Assembly (NCBI RefSeq): GCF_900215435.1
Contig: NZ_OCMY01000002.1
Span: 677,573 to 741,572, forward strand
DNA length: 64,000 nucleotides
Direction: 5' to 3'
Source of the DNA: Candidatus Pantoea floridensis
GTDB lineage: Bacteria; Pseudomonadota; Gammaproteobacteria; Enterobacterales; Enterobacteriaceae
The notes beneath the pieces are model-generated. The model had not been told where the DNA came from, ran no database searches, and was given only the letters and a program-made list of their open reading frames with translations. Below are positions 1 to 11,847 of the stretch, piece by piece. Position numbers and translations under genes: made by a program. The stretch's first letter is position 1. Each line of letters starts with the position of its first letter.

Positions 1-1151
<1,151 letters not shown>

Positions 1152-1188
1152 TGCTCCCGCTGATGTCCTGACTGAGACCATCTCTTTT

Positions 1189-1220
1189 CGGCGCGGCGCG
1201 CCATTGCCTGGTTCGCGCCG
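1189..1220 (+). repeat. lamB-malM intergenic GC-rich inverted repeat
   Basis: CGGCGCG at 1194-1200 can pair with CGCGCCG at 1214-1220 across a 13-nt loop. The arm is duplicated just upstream at 1189-1195. No U-tract follows, so it is not a classical terminator. It may stabilise the upstream lamB mRNA or attenuate malM, as REP-type hairpins do in E. coli mal operons; that role is inference. Confidence 0.4.
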
Positions 1221-1248
1221 CTGCCTGACAGCTTTTTGAGGTATCACA

Positions 1249-2172
1249 ATGAGAATGAAAAAAACGGTTTTTGCGCTCTGCCTGAGCGCGGCGCTGCTGG
1301 CTGGCCAGAGTTTACCGGCCTTCGCCGAAGTGAATCTGGTGCCGCAGGATCTCTCAGCCGCGCCAACGATTCCTGCCTCCAGCCTGCAAACTTTAAGCTG
1401 GCTGCCGGTGGATACGTCCCGCACCCAGGCCACCACGCTGACGGAAAAGGGAACGAATTTGAATGCCGCAGGCGTAACGGGAGCGGTGGCTGCCTATAGC
1501 CTGCCGGCTAACATCGGTGAACTCACCATCACGCTAAGCAGCGAAGTGCAGCAAAATCGGGTATTTGCGCCGAATGTGCTGGTTCTGGATGAGAATATGC
1601 GCCCTGCGGCCTGGTTCCCGGCACGCTTCTTCACCTATCAGCAACCGGGCGTAATGGCCGCGGATCGGCTGGAAGGCGTGATGAAGCTGACCCCTGCGCT
1701 CGGGCAGCAAAAGATATATCTGCTGGTGTTCACCACTGATAAGGATTTGACCGAAACCACTACGTTACTGGATCCGGCTAAGGCGTACGCCAAAGGCACC
1801 GGCAATGCGATACCGGATATTCCCGATCCTATTGCGCGCCACAGCCGTGAAGGCACGTTGAAGCTGAAAGTAAAAACCAGTTCAGGTTCATCCATTTTGG
1901 TCGGGCCGTTGTTTGGTTCATCTGGCCCCGCGCCGGTAACGGTGGGAAATACCCAGCCGGTTGCGCCTGCGGTGTATCACGCAGCACCTGCACCGGACGC
2001 CAAACGTGAACCGATCATGACCGATACCGAAGGCTATTTTAATCAGAGCATTCGTCAGGCGGTCGATCAGGGCAATATCGATAAAGCGTTGAAGCTGCTG
2101 GATGAGGCCGAGCGTTTGGGCTCAACCTCGGCGAGGAAAGTTTTTATCAGCAGTGTTAAAGGCAAGGGGTAA
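1249..2172 (+). CDS. malM: Maltose operon periplasmic protein MalM
   Basis: 307-residue periplasmic protein of the maltose regulon; its exact function is unknown even in E. coli. The N-terminus MRMKKTVFALCLSAALLAG is a clear Sec signal peptide, with a cleavage site near AFA-EV. The mature part has the Ala/Pro-rich linker and C-terminal helix expected of MalM (DNAKALKLLDEAERLG-type ending). The ATG at 1249 is preceded by a TGAGGT ribosome-binding site at about 8 bp spacing. It is the last gene of the lamB operon and is followed by a strong terminator at 2204-2227. Confidence 0.93.
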   Translation: MRMKKTVFALCLSAALLAGQSLPAFAEVNLVPQDLSAAPTIPASSLQTLSWLPVDTSRTQATTLTEKGTNLNAAGVTGAVAAYSLPANIGELTITLSSEVQQNRVFAPNVLVLDENMRPAAWFPARFFTYQQPGVMAADRLEGVMKLTPALGQQKIYLLVFTTDKDLTETTTLLDPAKAYAKGTGNAIPDIPDPIARHSREGTLKLKVKTSSGSSILVGPLFGSSGPAPVTVGNTQPVAPAVYHAAPAPDAKREPIMTDTEGYFNQSIRQAVDQGNIDKALKLLDEAERLGSTSARKVFISSVKGKG

Positions 2173-2203
2173 AGCGCCCCGACAGTGTTGATTTGTTCCA
2201 TCT

Positions 2204-2227
2204 GGTGCGCTTCGGCGCACCTTTTTT
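2204..2227 (+). terminator. Rho-independent terminator after malM
   Basis: Perfect 7-bp stem GGTGCGC / GCGCACC closed by a TTCG tetraloop (2204-2221) and followed by six T residues. This is a textbook intrinsic terminator for the lamB-malM transcript. Its arms share the GGTGCGC/GCGCACC sequence with the dispersed repeat family immediately downstream. Confidence 0.93.
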
Positions 2228-2233
2228 ATGCCA

Positions 2234-2459
2234 GGTGCGCATTAATGCGCACCCTACGAAACCGTGCATCAGGAAACCCTGGCGTGGAAATGCATGCGCC
2301 ACGGATCCTGTAGGGTCGTCATTAATGGCGACCCGGTGCGCATCAATACGCGCCCTACAAAACCGTGCATCAGGAAACCCTGGCGCGGAAATGCATGCGC
2401 CGCGGATCCTGTAGGGTCGTCATTTATGGCGACCCGGTGCGCATTAATGCGCACCCTAC
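2234..2459. repeat. 101-bp tandem repeat built on dispersed palindromes
   Basis: Convergent intergenic space between malM and malQ. A 20-bp perfect palindrome (GGTGCGCATT/AATGCGCACC) followed by CTAC lies at 2234-2257. Two copies of a roughly 101-bp unit then follow, starting at 2261 and 2362 and differing at only a few positions. Each unit ends in a 49-bp composite module (2310-2358 and 2411-2459): GTAGGG, a TCG-CAT-NN-ATGGCGA palindrome, a GGTGCGCAT-NN-ATGCGCACC palindrome, then CCTAC. Related modules recur at 42.9, 45.6, 54.2 and 56.1 kb. Confidence 0.9.
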
Positions 2460-2465
2460 AACATT

Positions 2466-4520
2466 TCAAACCAGCTTTCGCCGCCGATCGATATCCGCCA
2501 GCAAGGCGTTAATCTGCGGGTTGGCGAACATCTCCTCCAGCGAGGCGCTCAGCTTGCGTCGCCAGTTGGGATAGTGCGTGGTGGTGCCGGGAATATTCAC
2601 CGGGGCTGCCATATCCAGCCAGTCCTCGGGTTGCAATCCCAGCAGCGCGCTGCGGCTGTCAGCCAGATAGCGATGCAGCGCCGCGCTTAATGCTTGATTC
2701 ATTATCGGTGTGTCAACCCGATCTAACAGATAGCCGCTGCGTTGCAAAGTCTTGAACAATGCTTGCGTGGCCGCTAAGCGCGCTTTGTGAAGCCCAGCCA
2801 GAATCTGCTTATCCGGATACAACCCAAGCTCACTCCCGAGGCGCAAATCGTCACTTTGCCACCAGCCGCGCAGCGTCGGCATATCGTGCGTGGTTGCCAC
2901 CGCCATCGCCTGACGTGGCCAGTGAGAAGGGGGACGAAACGCCGTTTTTGACGTCTGTTCAAAGTAGAGCACTTTGTAGGAGTAAACGCCCGCCTGCTGC
3001 AGTTTGCCGATAATCTTTTCCGGTACCGTGCCCAAATCCTCGCCGATAACCATGCACCGATGGCGCTGGCTTTCCAGCGCGAGAATGGCGAGCAAATCGT
3101 CGATAGGATAATGAACGTAAGCGCCTTCTGCAGCGGTTTCTCCCAGCGGGATCCACCACAGTCGCAGCAGCGCCATCACGTGATCGATACGCAGTGCGCC
3201 ACAGTCGCGCATATTGGCGCGCAGTAGTGCAATCCACGGCTCGTAAGCGCGGGCCTGCATGATTTGCGGATCCATCGGTGGCAGTCCCCAGTTCTGTCCC
3301 AGCGGGCCGAGAATATCCGGTGGCGCGCCGACGCTGGCCTGCAAGCAGTACAGCTCGCGATCGCTCCAGGTTTCTGCGCCACCCTGTGCCACGCCAACCG
3401 CCAGATCGCGGTATAAACCAATCGGCATCCGGTGTTTTTGACAAACAGCCCAGCAGGCAGCGAACTGGCTGGCGGCCAGCCATTGCAGCCACAGATAGAA
3501 GCGCACCTCGTAGGTATGCTCGATACGAAATGCCCGTACCACCGGGCTATCAGGTGATTGCAAGGCGGCAGGCCAGGTTGTCCAGTCGTAGCGTTGAGGA
3601 TCCTCGGCGATTTGTGCGGCGTGCAGCGCATCAAAAACGCCCTGATGCAGCAAACTTTCTCCGCCTTCTGCGATAAAAGCAGCAAAAGCGTTCACTTGCT
3701 TATCGTCAGCATCGCGCTTTCTGAAGTGCTGCCAGGCAAGGCGCAGCGCTTCCAGCTTAAGGTGGGTAACGGCCGAATAATCGACCCACTCAGCATCACG
3801 CGCCGCCTGCAAAGCCTGCTGTGTCGCAGCCGAATGCCACCAGCGCTGCGCCTCTTCACTCTGCTTAAAGTCCTCTACGGCGGCGACGTCGATATACAGC
3901 ATATTGAGCCAGCGACGCGACGACGGGCTATAAGGGCTGGCACTCTCCGGCAGTGCCGGGAACAGCGCGTGCAAAGGATTAAGGCCAACGCAGGCCGCGC
4001 CGCGCTGGGCTACCTCTGCCAGCATCTGCTGGAGATCGCCGAAGTCGCCGATGCCCCAGTTGGTGGCAGAGCGCAGGGTATACAGCTGAATACACGCACC
4101 CCACAACGATTGTCCCTGCGTGATGGCCGGCGGCTCATAGCAGCGAACGGGTGCGACGATAATACTGCAGTGCAACGGCTGCGGCTGCGCGTGCACAGTC
4201 AGTTGGTGGTAGCCCAACGGCAGCGACGGCAAGGCGATCGGCTGGTTGGCTACGCATTGGCCGCTCCAGCTTTCGCCCTGTTCACTCACCAGTTGCCAGG
4301 CCGCACTTACGTCAGACGCGGGCAGCACAATTTCAGCCGATTGCGCGTGCACGATCCAGACCGGCGGCAGCGGTGAGGATCTCTGCCGGCGAGGATGCAT
4401 AGCCGCCAGCAGACGCTGGCGGGTAACGGCGGAGACGGATTGCAAACGACCATGCGCGTCGATGTAATCGCTGGCGATGGCAGACTCGATTTCAAATGCT
4501 GGTGTCATGGTGCTGCTCAT
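2466..4520 (-). CDS. malQ: 4-alpha-glucanotransferase (amylomaltase) MalQ
   Basis: Cytoplasmic GH77 amylomaltase. It transfers glucanosyl units between maltodextrins, making longer chains for MalP and releasing glucose. 684 residues against 694 in E. coli. The N-terminal non-catalytic domain starts [16 protein letters not shown]. The GH77 catalytic motifs are visible: [16 protein letters not shown] (nucleophile Asp), [10 protein letters not shown] (acid/base Glu region) and [12 protein letters not shown] (third Asp). The chosen ATG (complement of 4518-4520) overlaps the malP stop as ATGA, so the two genes are translationally coupled. An in-frame ATG at 4508 is a second possibility, and longer starts run deep into malP. 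Confidence 0.96.
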   Translation of the reverse strand: MSSTMTPAFEIESAIASDYIDAHGRLQSVSAVTRQRLLAAMHPRRQRSSPLPPVWIVHAQSAEIVLPASDVSAAWQLVSEQGESWSGQCVANQPIALPSLPLGYHQLTVHAQPQPLHCSIIVAPVRCYEPPAITQGQSLWGACIQLYTLRSATNWGIGDFGDLQQMLAEVAQRGAACVGLNPLHALFPALPESASPYSPSSRRWLNMLYIDVAAVEDFKQSEEAQRWWHSAATQQALQAARDAEWVDYSAVTHLKLEALRLAWQHFRKRDADDKQVNAFAAFIAEGGESLLHQGVFDALHAAQIAEDPQRYDWTTWPAALQSPDSPVVRAFRIEHTYEVRFYLWLQWLAASQFAACWAVCQKHRMPIGLYRDLAVGVAQGGAETWSDRELYCLQASVGAPPDILGPLGQNWGLPPMDPQIMQARAYEPWIALLRANMRDCGALRIDHVMALLRLWWIPLGETAAEGAYVHYPIDDLLAILALESQRHRCMVIGEDLGTVPEKIIGKLQQAGVYSYKVLYFEQTSKTAFRPPSHWPRQAMAVATTHDMPTLRGWWQSDDLRLGSELGLYPDKQILAGLHKARLAATQALFKTLQRSGYLLDRVDTPIMNQALSAALHRYLADSRSALLGLQPEDWLDMAAPVNIPGTTTHYPNWRRKLSASLEEMFANPQINALLADIDRRRKLV

Positions 4521-6910
4521 CGCGCGGCCTGCCAGATGCGTTGCTGATAGTCTCGTATTGCGCGGTCGGAGCTGAACATACCGCAGCGCGCGGTGTTGAG
4601 GATGGCGGCGCGCGTCCAGCCATGTTGATCGGCCCACAAAGCCTCTGCCTGCGCCTGGGCGTTCAGGTAGTGGCGAAAATCGGCCAGCACCAGATAGGGA
4701 TCGCCGCCCGCAGTGCTAAGACTTTGCAATAAGGGGGCGAAAGCGCTGGCGTCGCCGTCGCTAAAGGTGCCATCTTCTAACGCCTTGAGCACCCTATCGA
4801 GCTGCGGATCTTTTTTCCGCCAGGCGTCAGGCGCGTATCCATTGGCCTTCAGCGCGCGGACCTGATCCACTGTATGCCCGAAGATAAAGATATTTTCACT
4901 GCCAACCTGCTCGGCGATCTCCACATTAGCGCCGTCCAGCGTGCCGATGGTTAACGCCCCGTTGAGCGCCAGCTTCATGTTGCCGGTGCCGGAAGCCTCT
5001 TTGCCTGCCGTGGAAATCTGCTCGGATAAATCCGCCGCCGGAATCAGTCGTTCCGCCACCGACACATTGTAATCCGGAATAAACACGACTTTTAGGCGGT
5101 CGCCAATGCGCGGATCGTTGTTGATAGTGGCCGCCACTTTGTTAATGGCGTAGATGATATTTTTCGCCAGTACATATCCCGGTGCGGCTTTCGCGCCAAA
5201 CAGCACCACGCGCGGCGCCAGATTGGCCTGCGGGTCGCTTACTAAGGTTTGCCACAAGGCAATGATGTGCAGCAGCGCAAGATGCTGACGTTTATATTCG
5301 TGCAGGCGTTTGATTTGCACATCAAACATCGCCTCGGGATTCACTACCACGCCGGTGCGTTCTGCAATCCAGGCCGTGAGTGCCAGCTTATTTTGCTGCT
5401 TAATCGCGCGGTATTGCGCCTGGAATGCGGCATGATCGGCGTACACCTCTAGCGCCTCAAGCTTGCTCAGATCGGTTAACCACGGCTGGTCGAGCGTTTG
5501 GCTAATCAGCGCGGCAAGCGCGGGATTGCACTGATTGATCCAGCGGCGTGGGGTGATGCCATTGGTGACGTTATGAAATTTCTCTGGCCACAGCGCGTGG
5601 TATTCGGGGAAGAGATCGTTGACCACCAGCTGTGAGTGCAGCGCGGCCACGCCGTTCACCGCAAAACCGCTGGTGACGCAGAGATTTGCCATGCGTAGCT
5701 GATTATTGTGCACCAGCGCCAGCTTCGTCCAGATCGCGTCCTCACCAGGCCAGCGCGCGTTAACTTGCTTCTTCAACTGTGCGTTTAAGGTGTTGATAAT
5801 CATCATATGGCGCGGCAGCAGGGCGCGCACCATGCGCACGTCCCAACACTCCAGCGCTTCAGGCATTAAGGTGTGGTTAGTGTAGGCAAAAGTGTGCTGC
5901 GTAATCTGCCACGCGTTTTCCCAGCTCAGTTGATGCTCGTCCAGCAGCAGGCGCATCAGTTCCGGAATCGCCAGGGTCGGATGGGTATCGTTAAGCTGAA
6001 TCACCTCATAATCTGGCAAAGATTCAATAGGGCGTCCGGCGCGATGATGACGGCGCAGGATGTCCGCCAGCGAGCAGGCACACTGGAAATATTGCTGCAT
6101 CAGGCGCAGTTTTTTGCCGCTGTCGTGGTTGTCGTTGGGGTAGAGCACTTTCGTCAGTTTTTCAGCGTCAATGCCGCGCTGCTCGGCCCGCAGAAAATCG
6201 CCGTTATTGAAGCGTTGCAAATCAAACGGTTGCGCCTGTTTCGCCTGCCACAGGCGCAGAGGCTGCGTCACGCCGTTTTGGTAACCCACAACCGGCAGAT
6301 CCCAGGCTTCCCCCAATATCTGCACCGCGGGTTCCCAATGTGGAACACCGTTCTGCGTGATGACTTTTCCGCCCAGCTTAACCTCTACCGTGAGCGCCGC
6401 ATTGTGGTTAAACCAGGGATAGCGGTCGCGCTGCCAGTTATCCGGTTGCTCCTGCTGGGCGCCATCAACAAAATGCTGGCGGAACAGTCCGTACTGGTAA
6501 TTAAGGCCGTAGCCGGTGGCCGACTGTCCCACCGTCGCCATTGAATCCAGAAAACAGGCCGCGAGACGCCCCAGGCCTCCGTTACCCAGCGCCGGATCGA
6601 TTTCACGCTCTTCCACGTCACTCAGTGAGATATCCCACTCGGCTAGCGCTGCATTGACGTCGTCATACCAGCCAAGGTTCAGCAGATTGTTGCCGGTCAG
6701 GCGGCCCAGCAAAAATTCCATAGAGATGTAATTCACATGACGCTGTGAGGTGGCCGGCGGCGCAGCGGGCCTGTCGGCCAGCATATCGGCCAGCGCACCG
6801 CTGAGCGCCTGCCACCACTGATCCGGCGTCATCTCTTTTGCATCCTGCAGACCAAATCGTTGCCACTGGCGGGTCAGCGCGTGTTTAAAACGGGTGCGAT
6901 CAAATTTCAT
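4517..6910 (-). CDS. malP: Maltodextrin phosphorylase MalP
   Basis: PLP-dependent GT35 alpha-glucan phosphorylase that releases glucose-1-phosphate from the non-reducing ends of maltodextrins. 797 residues, as in E. coli. It contains [20 protein letters not shown], the catalytic-core motif [16 protein letters not shown] and the PLP site [15 protein letters not shown], with Lys646 as the Schiff-base lysine by family knowledge. The ATG at 6910 is preferred over a TTG five codons upstream because its N-terminus [17 protein letters not shown] aligns with E. coli MalP. First gene of malPQ, divergent from malT. Confidence 0.97.
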   Translation of the reverse strand: MKFDRTRFKHALTRQWQRFGLQDAKEMTPDQWWQALSGALADMLADRPAAPPATSQRHVNYISMEFLLGRLTGNNLLNLGWYDDVNAALAEWDISLSDVEEREIDPALGNGGLGRLAACFLDSMATVGQSATGYGLNYQYGLFRQHFVDGAQQEQPDNWQRDRYPWFNHNAALTVEVKLGGKVITQNGVPHWEPAVQILGEAWDLPVVGYQNGVTQPLRLWQAKQAQPFDLQRFNNGDFLRAEQRGIDAEKLTKVLYPNDNHDSGKKLRLMQQYFQCACSLADILRRHHRAGRPIESLPDYEVIQLNDTHPTLAIPELMRLLLDEHQLSWENAWQITQHTFAYTNHTLMPEALECWDVRMVRALLPRHMMIINTLNAQLKKQVNARWPGEDAIWTKLALVHNNQLRMANLCVTSGFAVNGVAALHSQLVVNDLFPEYHALWPEKFHNVTNGITPRRWINQCNPALAALISQTLDQPWLTDLSKLEALEVYADHAAFQAQYRAIKQQNKLALTAWIAERTGVVVNPEAMFDVQIKRLHEYKRQHLALLHIIALWQTLVSDPQANLAPRVVLFGAKAAPGYVLAKNIIYAINKVAATINNDPRIGDRLKVVFIPDYNVSVAERLIPAADLSEQISTAGKEASGTGNMKLALNGALTIGTLDGANVEIAEQVGSENIFIFGHTVDQVRALKANGYAPDAWRKKDPQLDRVLKALEDGTFSDGDASAFAPLLQSLSTAGGDPYLVLADFRHYLNAQAQAEALWADQHGWTRAAILNTARCGMFSSDRAIRDYQQRIWQAAR

Positions 6911-7184
6911 AACCAGGTTATCCAATACGAGAGGAAGTGCCTGCCATTCTGCGCGACGGGCTTTTGGCGCTCCTCCTCCTGCGAAAAATTCAGGGGGGAG
7001 GATGATCGGGGTGGAGAGGCTGAGGGAAATCTGAAAGCGTGGCAGGAATGTGATAACCCTCGCTTTTGTTAAGATTGCTTTATGGGTTCGCTTGCAATAG
7101 GTAAACGAATATCTGAACGTATGTGACTATTAATTACGAAGCGTAAAATAATGATGCGCCACGTTAAGGGAGAAACGTTCGCCG
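6911..7184. promoter_or_regulatory. malP-malT divergent control region with candidate MalT boxes
   Basis: 274 bp between the malP and malT starts. Purine-rich stretches resembling the MalT-box consensus (GGGGA-T/G-GAGG) occur at 6993-7005 (GGGGGGAGGATGA) and 7008-7019 (GGGGTGGAGAGG). On the other strand an AGGAGGAGGA run lies at 6971-6980. This is where the malP promoter's MalT sites should be by analogy with E. coli. A TGTGA half-site of CRP type lies at 7050-7054, and another TGTGA occurs near 7121 closer to malT. The boxes were identified by eye; the number and spacing of functional sites are not resolved. Confidence 0.5.
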
Positions 7185-9887
7185 ATGTTAATACCCTCAA
7201 AACTCAGCCGTCCAGTCCGCCTCGAGAGCACGGTAGCGCGTAATCGCCTGATTCAGAAACTGAGCGCCGCGGGGAATTATCGTCTGGTGCTGGTAACCAG
7301 TCCGGCGGGATATGGCAAAACCACGCTGATATCCCAATGGGCAGCAGGCAAGCCCAATCTTGGCTGGTATTCACTGGATGAGGGCGACAATCAGCCTGAA
7401 CGTTTCGTTGATTACCTGATTGCGGCCCTGCAGCAGGCAACGCTTGGCGGCTGTGCCCGCAGCGAAGCACTGGCGCAGAAGCGGCAATACATCAACCTCA
7501 ACGCCTTGTTTGCTCAGCTGCTCAGTGAACTGACGTTGTGGCAGCAACCGGTGTGGTTGATCATTGACGATTATCACCACATCACCAACCCTGCCATCCA
7601 TGATGCGATGCGCTTCTTCTTACGTAATCAGCCGGAGAATGTGACGCTGATTTTGCTGTCACGTAATTTGCCACAGCTCGGTATTGCCAATCTGCGCGTG
7701 CGCGAGCAGCTGATTGAATTAGGCAGCCAGCAGCTGGCATTCACTCATCATGAAGCTAAGCAATTTTTCGATTGCCGCCTGAGCACGCCTTTGGCGTCGG
7801 ATGAGAGCGGACGCTTGTGTGATGATGTGGCGGGATGGGCAACGGCCTTGCAGCTGATCGCGCTCTCCACCCGCCAGGGTGCCAGCTCGGCGCAGGATTC
7901 CGCGCGTCGTCTTTCTGGTATCAACGCCAGCCATTTAGCTGATTATTTGGTTGAGGAAGTGCTGAATAACGTCGATAGCGCCACGCGTCAGTTTCTGCTG
8001 AAAAGTGCGCTGCTGCGCTCCATGAACGACACGCTGATCGCCTGCGTAACCAGGGAAGAACAAGGGCAGATGCGGCTGGAAGAGATTGAGCGGCAAGGGC
8101 TGTTTTTACAGCGCATGGATAACTCAGGCGAATGGTTTAGCTATCATCCGCTGTTTGGCAATTTTTTACGTCAGCGCTGTCAGTGGGAGCTAGCGGCAGA
8201 ACTGCCCGCGCTGCATCGCGCGGCGGCCGAGAGCTGGATGACGCTGGGTTTTCCCGGTGAAGCCATTCATCATGCGCTGGCCGCCGGTGATGCGCTGATG
8301 CTACGTGATGTTTTACTTGAGTATGCCTGGGCGCTGTTTAATCAAAGCGAGCTTACGCTGCTGGAGACGTCATTAAAGGCGCTGCCGTGGGCGATCCTGC
8401 AGGAAAACCCTAAGCTGCTACTGCTTCAGGCCTGGCTGCTGCAAAGCCAGCACCGTTTTTCCGAAGTGAACACGCTGCTGATGCGTTTTGAACAATCCTG
8501 CAGCAGCGAAATTGACGATGCGCTGCGTGGGGAATTCAATGCGCTACTGGCGCAGGTTTCCATGAATGATGGCAATGCCGAGGAAGCCGAACGTCTGGCA
8601 TTGCTGGCACTCAATGTGCTGCCGCAGAGCCGTCAATACAGCTGCATTGTCGCCACGTCCGTGCTGGGTGAAGTGATGCACTGCAAAGGTGAACTCAGCA
8701 GCTCGCTGAAGCTCATGCGCCAAACGGAGCAGATGGCGCGTCGTGAAGAAGCGTGGAATTACGCGCTGTGGAGCCTGATCCAGCAGAGTGAAATCTTATT
8801 CGCGCAGGGTTTCTTGCAGTCTGCGTATGAGATGCAGGAACGAGCCTTTGCGCTGGTTAACGAGCAGCATCTGGCGCAGTTCCCAATGCATGAATTTCTG
8901 CTGCGCATCCGGGCGCAGCTGCTGTGGGCCTGGGGCCGGCTGGACGAAGCGGAGCATGCCGCGCGCGAAGGGATTAAAGTCCTGAAAGGGTATCAGCCGC
9001 AGCAGCAGATTCAGTGTCTGGGTTTGCTGGTGCAGTGTTCGCTGGCGCGCGGCAATCTCGATAACGCGCGCAGCCACCTGAGTCGTCTTGAGAACCTGCT
9101 TAACAATGGGTCATTACACAGCGACTGGATCGCCAATGCCGATAAAGTCAGAGTGATTTTTTGGCAGATGACCGGCGACAGCCAGAGCGCCAGCAACTGG
9201 ATGCGGCAGACGGCGAAACCTGAGTTTGCCAATAACCATTTCTTACAAGGGCAGTGGCGCAACGTGGCGCGCGCACAAATTTTGCTGGGGAATATGAGCC
9301 AGGCCGAAGTGGTGCTGGATGAGCTGAATGATAATGCTCGCGCGCTCAACCTGATGAGCGACATGAACCGCAACCTGCTGCTGTTGAACCAGATTTACTG
9401 GCAAAGCGAGCGCAAAGCCGAGGCGCAGCAGGCGTTAACAGACGCGCTAAAACTGGCGCGCAGCACCGGTTTCGTCAGCCATTTTGTTATTGAGGGAGAA
9501 GCGATGGCGCAGCAGCTGCGACAGCTCATCCAGCTCAATACGTTGGATGAGCTCGATAATCATCGCGCCAGACGCATTCTGAGTGAGATCAATAAATATC
9601 ATCGTCACAAGTTTGCCCACTTTGATGAAGGTTTTGTGAGTCGATTGCTTAACCATCCTGATGTACCGGAGCTTATCCGCACCAGCCCCCTCACCCAGCG
9701 AGAGTGGCAGGTATTAGGGTTGATCTATTCGGGCTACAGTAACGATCAGATTGCCGGCGAACTGGATGTTGCCGCCACCACCATCAAAACGCATATTCGC
9801 AATCTTTATCAGAAATTGGGCGTAACGCATCGTGCAGACGCCATGAATCAGGCGCAGGCCATGTTGAGGATGATGGGATATGTATGA
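7185..9887 (+). CDS. malT: ATP- and maltotriose-dependent transcriptional activator MalT
   Basis: STAND-class activator of the maltose regulon. It oligomerises on binding maltotriose and ATP, then activates mal promoters. 900 residues against 901 in E. coli. The N-terminal NTPase module has Walker [10 protein letters not shown] (Lys45) and the LIIDDYHHI Walker B region. Helical superstructure repeats follow (about 400-800), then a LuxR-type HTH at about residues 825-895 ([37 protein letters not shown]). The ATG at 7185 gives the [13 protein letters not shown] start shared with E. coli. An AAGGGAG element upstream is about 12 bp away, somewhat long. Confidence 0.98.
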   Translation: MLIPSKLSRPVRLESTVARNRLIQKLSAAGNYRLVLVTSPAGYGKTTLISQWAAGKPNLGWYSLDEGDNQPERFVDYLIAALQQATLGGCARSEALAQKRQYINLNALFAQLLSELTLWQQPVWLIIDDYHHITNPAIHDAMRFFLRNQPENVTLILLSRNLPQLGIANLRVREQLIELGSQQLAFTHHEAKQFFDCRLSTPLASDESGRLCDDVAGWATALQLIALSTRQGASSAQDSARRLSGINASHLADYLVEEVLNNVDSATRQFLLKSALLRSMNDTLIACVTREEQGQMRLEEIERQGLFLQRMDNSGEWFSYHPLFGNFLRQRCQWELAAELPALHRAAAESWMTLGFPGEAIHHALAAGDALMLRDVLLEYAWALFNQSELTLLETSLKALPWAILQENPKLLLLQAWLLQSQHRFSEVNTLLMRFEQSCSSEIDDALRGEFNALLAQVSMNDGNAEEAERLALLALNVLPQSRQYSCIVATSVLGEVMHCKGELSSSLKLMRQTEQMARREEAWNYALWSLIQQSEILFAQGFLQSAYEMQERAFALVNEQHLAQFPMHEFLLRIRAQLLWAWGRLDEAEHAAREGIKVLKGYQPQQQIQCLGLLVQCSLARGNLDNARSHLSRLENLLNNGSLHSDWIANADKVRVIFWQMTGDSQSASNWMRQTAKPEFANNHFLQGQWRNVARAQILLGNMSQAEVVLDELNDNARALNLMSDMNRNLLLLNQIYWQSERKAEAQQALTDALKLARSTGFVSHFVIEGEAMAQQLRQLIQLNTLDELDNHRARRILSEINKYHRHKFAHFDEGFVSRLLNHPDVPELIRTSPLTQREWQVLGLIYSGYSNDQIAGELDVAATTIKTHIRNLYQKLGVTHRADAMNQAQAMLRMMGYV

Positions 9888-9943
9888 GAGCGACGATGAG
9901 TGGAGAGCGAACGGACATTTAGCTACGAGGTTTTAATTTCGCT

Positions 9944-9972
9944 CCGCTGTATGGGATTTTCCCATACAGCGG
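9944..9972. terminator. Hairpin between convergent malT and lipoprotein gene
   Basis: 13-bp perfect stem CCGCTGTATGGGA / TCCCATACAGCGG with a TTT loop, lying between the convergent ends of malT and the YgdR-like gene. Neither side has a long uninterrupted U-tract, so it may work as a shared bidirectional terminator of moderate strength. Confidence 0.65.
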
Positions 9973-9990
9973 GCGCTTTACTGCAAAAAC

Positions 9991-10221
9991 CTATTTTTTC
10001 GGGATTTCGGAAATTTCTTTCACATCACTCTTATTCATCTGCTGCTTGACGCCGTTGGCATCGGTGTAACCCAGCAGACCGGTTTCCGCATCTTGCGGTT
10101 TACCATCGGCCACGATAGTACGACCATCGTTGGTATGGATGGCGTAAGAGGTGCGAGTACAGCCCGTCAGGGCAGATAGTGCCACAACTGCAGCAACAGA
10201 GATCAATAGGGCTTTTTTCAT
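9991..10221 (-). CDS. YgdI/YgdR-family small lipoprotein (copy 1)
   Basis: 76-residue predicted outer-membrane lipoprotein of the YgdI/YgdR (DUF903) family; function unknown. The signal peptide has lipobox LTGC. The mature domain has the SH3-like family pattern YAIHTNDGRTIVADGKPQ, then GLLGYTDANGVKQQM. The ATG at 10221 (complement of 10219-10221) is preferred over the adjacent GTG because GGAGAGAG lies at the right distance. It follows a paralogue 20 bp upstream on the same strand, so the two probably form an operon that arose by tandem duplication. Confidence 0.9.
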   Translation of the reverse strand: MKKALLISVAAVVALSALTGCTRTSYAIHTNDGRTIVADGKPQDAETGLLGYTDANGVKQQMNKSDVKEISEIPKK

Positions 10222-10241
10222 CACTCTCTCCAGGCGCGTTA

Positions 10242-10475
10242 TTAGTTATCCAGTTCGCTCATGTTGGTAATCTTGTCGCGATTAATCTGCTCAGTTTTAC
10301 CCGTTTGCGCATCTTTGTAAGAAACCAGGCCGGTGTCACTGTCAATTTGCGGCTTGCCAGAAGTGACGATAGTGCGCCCGTCCGTTGTCTTGATTGCCTG
10401 ATTAGATGAGCAACCTGCCAAGGTTAAAGCCACAAAAGAGCCCAGAAAAGCGGTTAACAGCACTGTTTTTTTCAT
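10242..10475 (-). CDS. YgdI/YgdR-family small lipoprotein (copy 2)
   Basis: 77-residue lipoprotein and paralogue of the next gene downstream. Signal peptide MKKTVLLTAFLGSFVALTLA with lipobox LAGC. The mature part carries the family signature KTTDGRTIVTSGKPQ followed by GLVSYKDAQTG and an INRDKI segment. An AAGGAACTC Shine-Dalgarno-like element precedes the ATG. Role unknown; homologues are abundant envelope lipoproteins in enterobacteria. Confidence 0.9.
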   Translation of the reverse strand: MKKTVLLTAFLGSFVALTLAGCSSNQAIKTTDGRTIVTSGKPQIDSDTGLVSYKDAQTGKTEQINRDKITNMSELDN

Positions 10476-10950
10476 CGTAATGAGTTCCTTTCAGAAATAA
10501 TTTTAACTACTCAACTAGCTTAGAACATATTTTACAAACAGCCAGGCGAGGGAGCAGAACATGGCACGAACTCCTCATTTCGGCTATAAAAAACGCGCCG
10601 ATCCTTGCACCGTTTTCGTTTTGAGCAGGACATCTACCAGACAATATTACTTAACAATATAATGATAACCTTACGTAAATAATCCATGCGGAGCTGATTA
10701 TTCAAGGGCGGATGATGAATATTAATCTGAATATATCAATACAGAATTCATGATTAAAACTTTATATTTTGGTTAGGTAAGATTTTTGGGTTATTTAAAA
10801 AAATAAAGCGAGAAATGTCGTGTTTAAATACATGCCGCACCTGATGTGAGAGATGCATATTGTGGAGCCAGAACGTAAAAGCACCTGAGAACAAATGCTA
10901 TTAATGATTTATGGCATATTCAAATCCTGCTTATTTTAAAGGAATGGAAT
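10476..10950. other. AT-rich intergenic region without recognisable gene
   Basis: 475 bp between the lipoprotein pair and the VOC gene. Much of it is AT-rich (for example 10640-10680 and 10715-10805). It should hold the promoters of both flanking units, but I could not choose a convincing -35/-10 pair. No tRNA or coding remnant was seen. Confidence 0.5.
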
Positions 10951-11394
10951 ATGTTGGAACACGATATTGGTTTTAGCCATATAGCGCTGCAAGTGAGAGA
11001 TATAGAAAGTAGCGTCGATTTCTATCAGCGTTACGCCGGAATGCAGGTGATCCATGAGCGCGAACCTGGAATTGCAGAAGCGCAAAAGGTGGCATGGCTT
11101 TCCGATTTGACCCGTCCGTTTGCATTGGTACTCGTGCAGTCTCAAACTACTGTAGATACCCCGTTGGGACCTTTTGGTCACATTGGCGTAGCCTGTAAAA
11201 CCAGGGAAGAAATTGATGCCAAAGTGGCTTTAGCGGAACAAGAGGGCGTTTTACGTCGTCCAGCGCAGCAATCATCAGCACCGGTAGGTTACTGGGCATT
11301 TTTTGCCGATCCTGATGGCAACACGCTTGAGCTTTCACTCGGTCAACAGATTGGTTTGGAGATTATCGCTCACCGGCTTTCAAATAGAGATTGA
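10951..11394 (+). CDS. VOC-family (glyoxalase/bleomycin-resistance-like) protein
   Basis: 147-residue cytoplasmic protein with the two beta-alpha-beta-beta-beta halves of the vicinal oxygen chelate fold. The first half has GFSHIALQVRDIESSVDFYQ (candidate metal ligand His10). The second has FGHIGVACKTREE and FFADPDGNTLELS (candidate ligands His and Glu). Members include glyoxalase I, extradiol dioxygenases and drug-binding proteins; the substrate cannot be read from sequence. AAAGGAATGGAAT provides a ribosome-binding site before the ATG. It stands alone, next to a region of probable gene decay. Confidence 0.85.
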   Translation: MLEHDIGFSHIALQVRDIESSVDFYQRYAGMQVIHEREPGIAEAQKVAWLSDLTRPFALVLVQSQTTVDTPLGPFGHIGVACKTREEIDAKVALAEQEGVLRRPAQQSSAPVGYWAFFADPDGNTLELSLGQQIGLEIIAHRLSNRD

Positions 11395-11847
11395 TCAGCG
11401 TGTTACTCGTAAGAGCGACATTCGACATCGGCTGTTAATTACCGCTGCGCCTGTCTGGCGGCATCCAGCCTTTGACCGCAAAAAACGCTACGCAGGCTGG
11501 GTTTGCTGGCGGCTCAATTAAACGGCCGCCCGTATCCGCATTGGGCGTGTAGCCGAGCTTCATTTGAACGGCTCCCGTATCTGTCCGCTTTGTGCCAAGA
11601 ACAGACCTTAGTGGCTTGGCAAGTGTGAGCCTTTGAATATCGCCTTCGTGCTATACAATAGGCGTCTGCATTTTCGACGCACGAGCAAATTGTGGCTTTA
11701 GTTGTCTAATACCAATGCTTCAACACTGATTCTTCGCCAAACAACGCATCGTAGAACACTAGTTGGATTCCGCAGGCTTACACAAACAGATAGCGCTAAC
11801 TGCTAGGCGGCCCACTAGACGAACATTCATCCTCACATGAGGTATAG
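11395..11847. other. Intergenic region with repeat remnant, no clear gene
   Basis: 453 bp without a supported gene. At 11580-11609 it carries a degenerate copy of the 30-nt TGTCCGCT inverted-repeat element also seen at 13488 and 14617. Base composition is mixed and no frame shows family similarity. It marks the left edge of the accessory patch running to about 17 kb. Confidence 0.5.

Noticed and set aside
2261..2460. Repeats that might suggest a CRISPR array
   Set aside because: Units are about 101 bp, nearly identical throughout with no unique spacers, and built from palindromes that recur elsewhere. No cas genes are present.
3558..4376. 272-codon frame antisense to malQ
   Set aside because: Mirror frame of a GC-rich well-conserved gene; no start signal or family resemblance.
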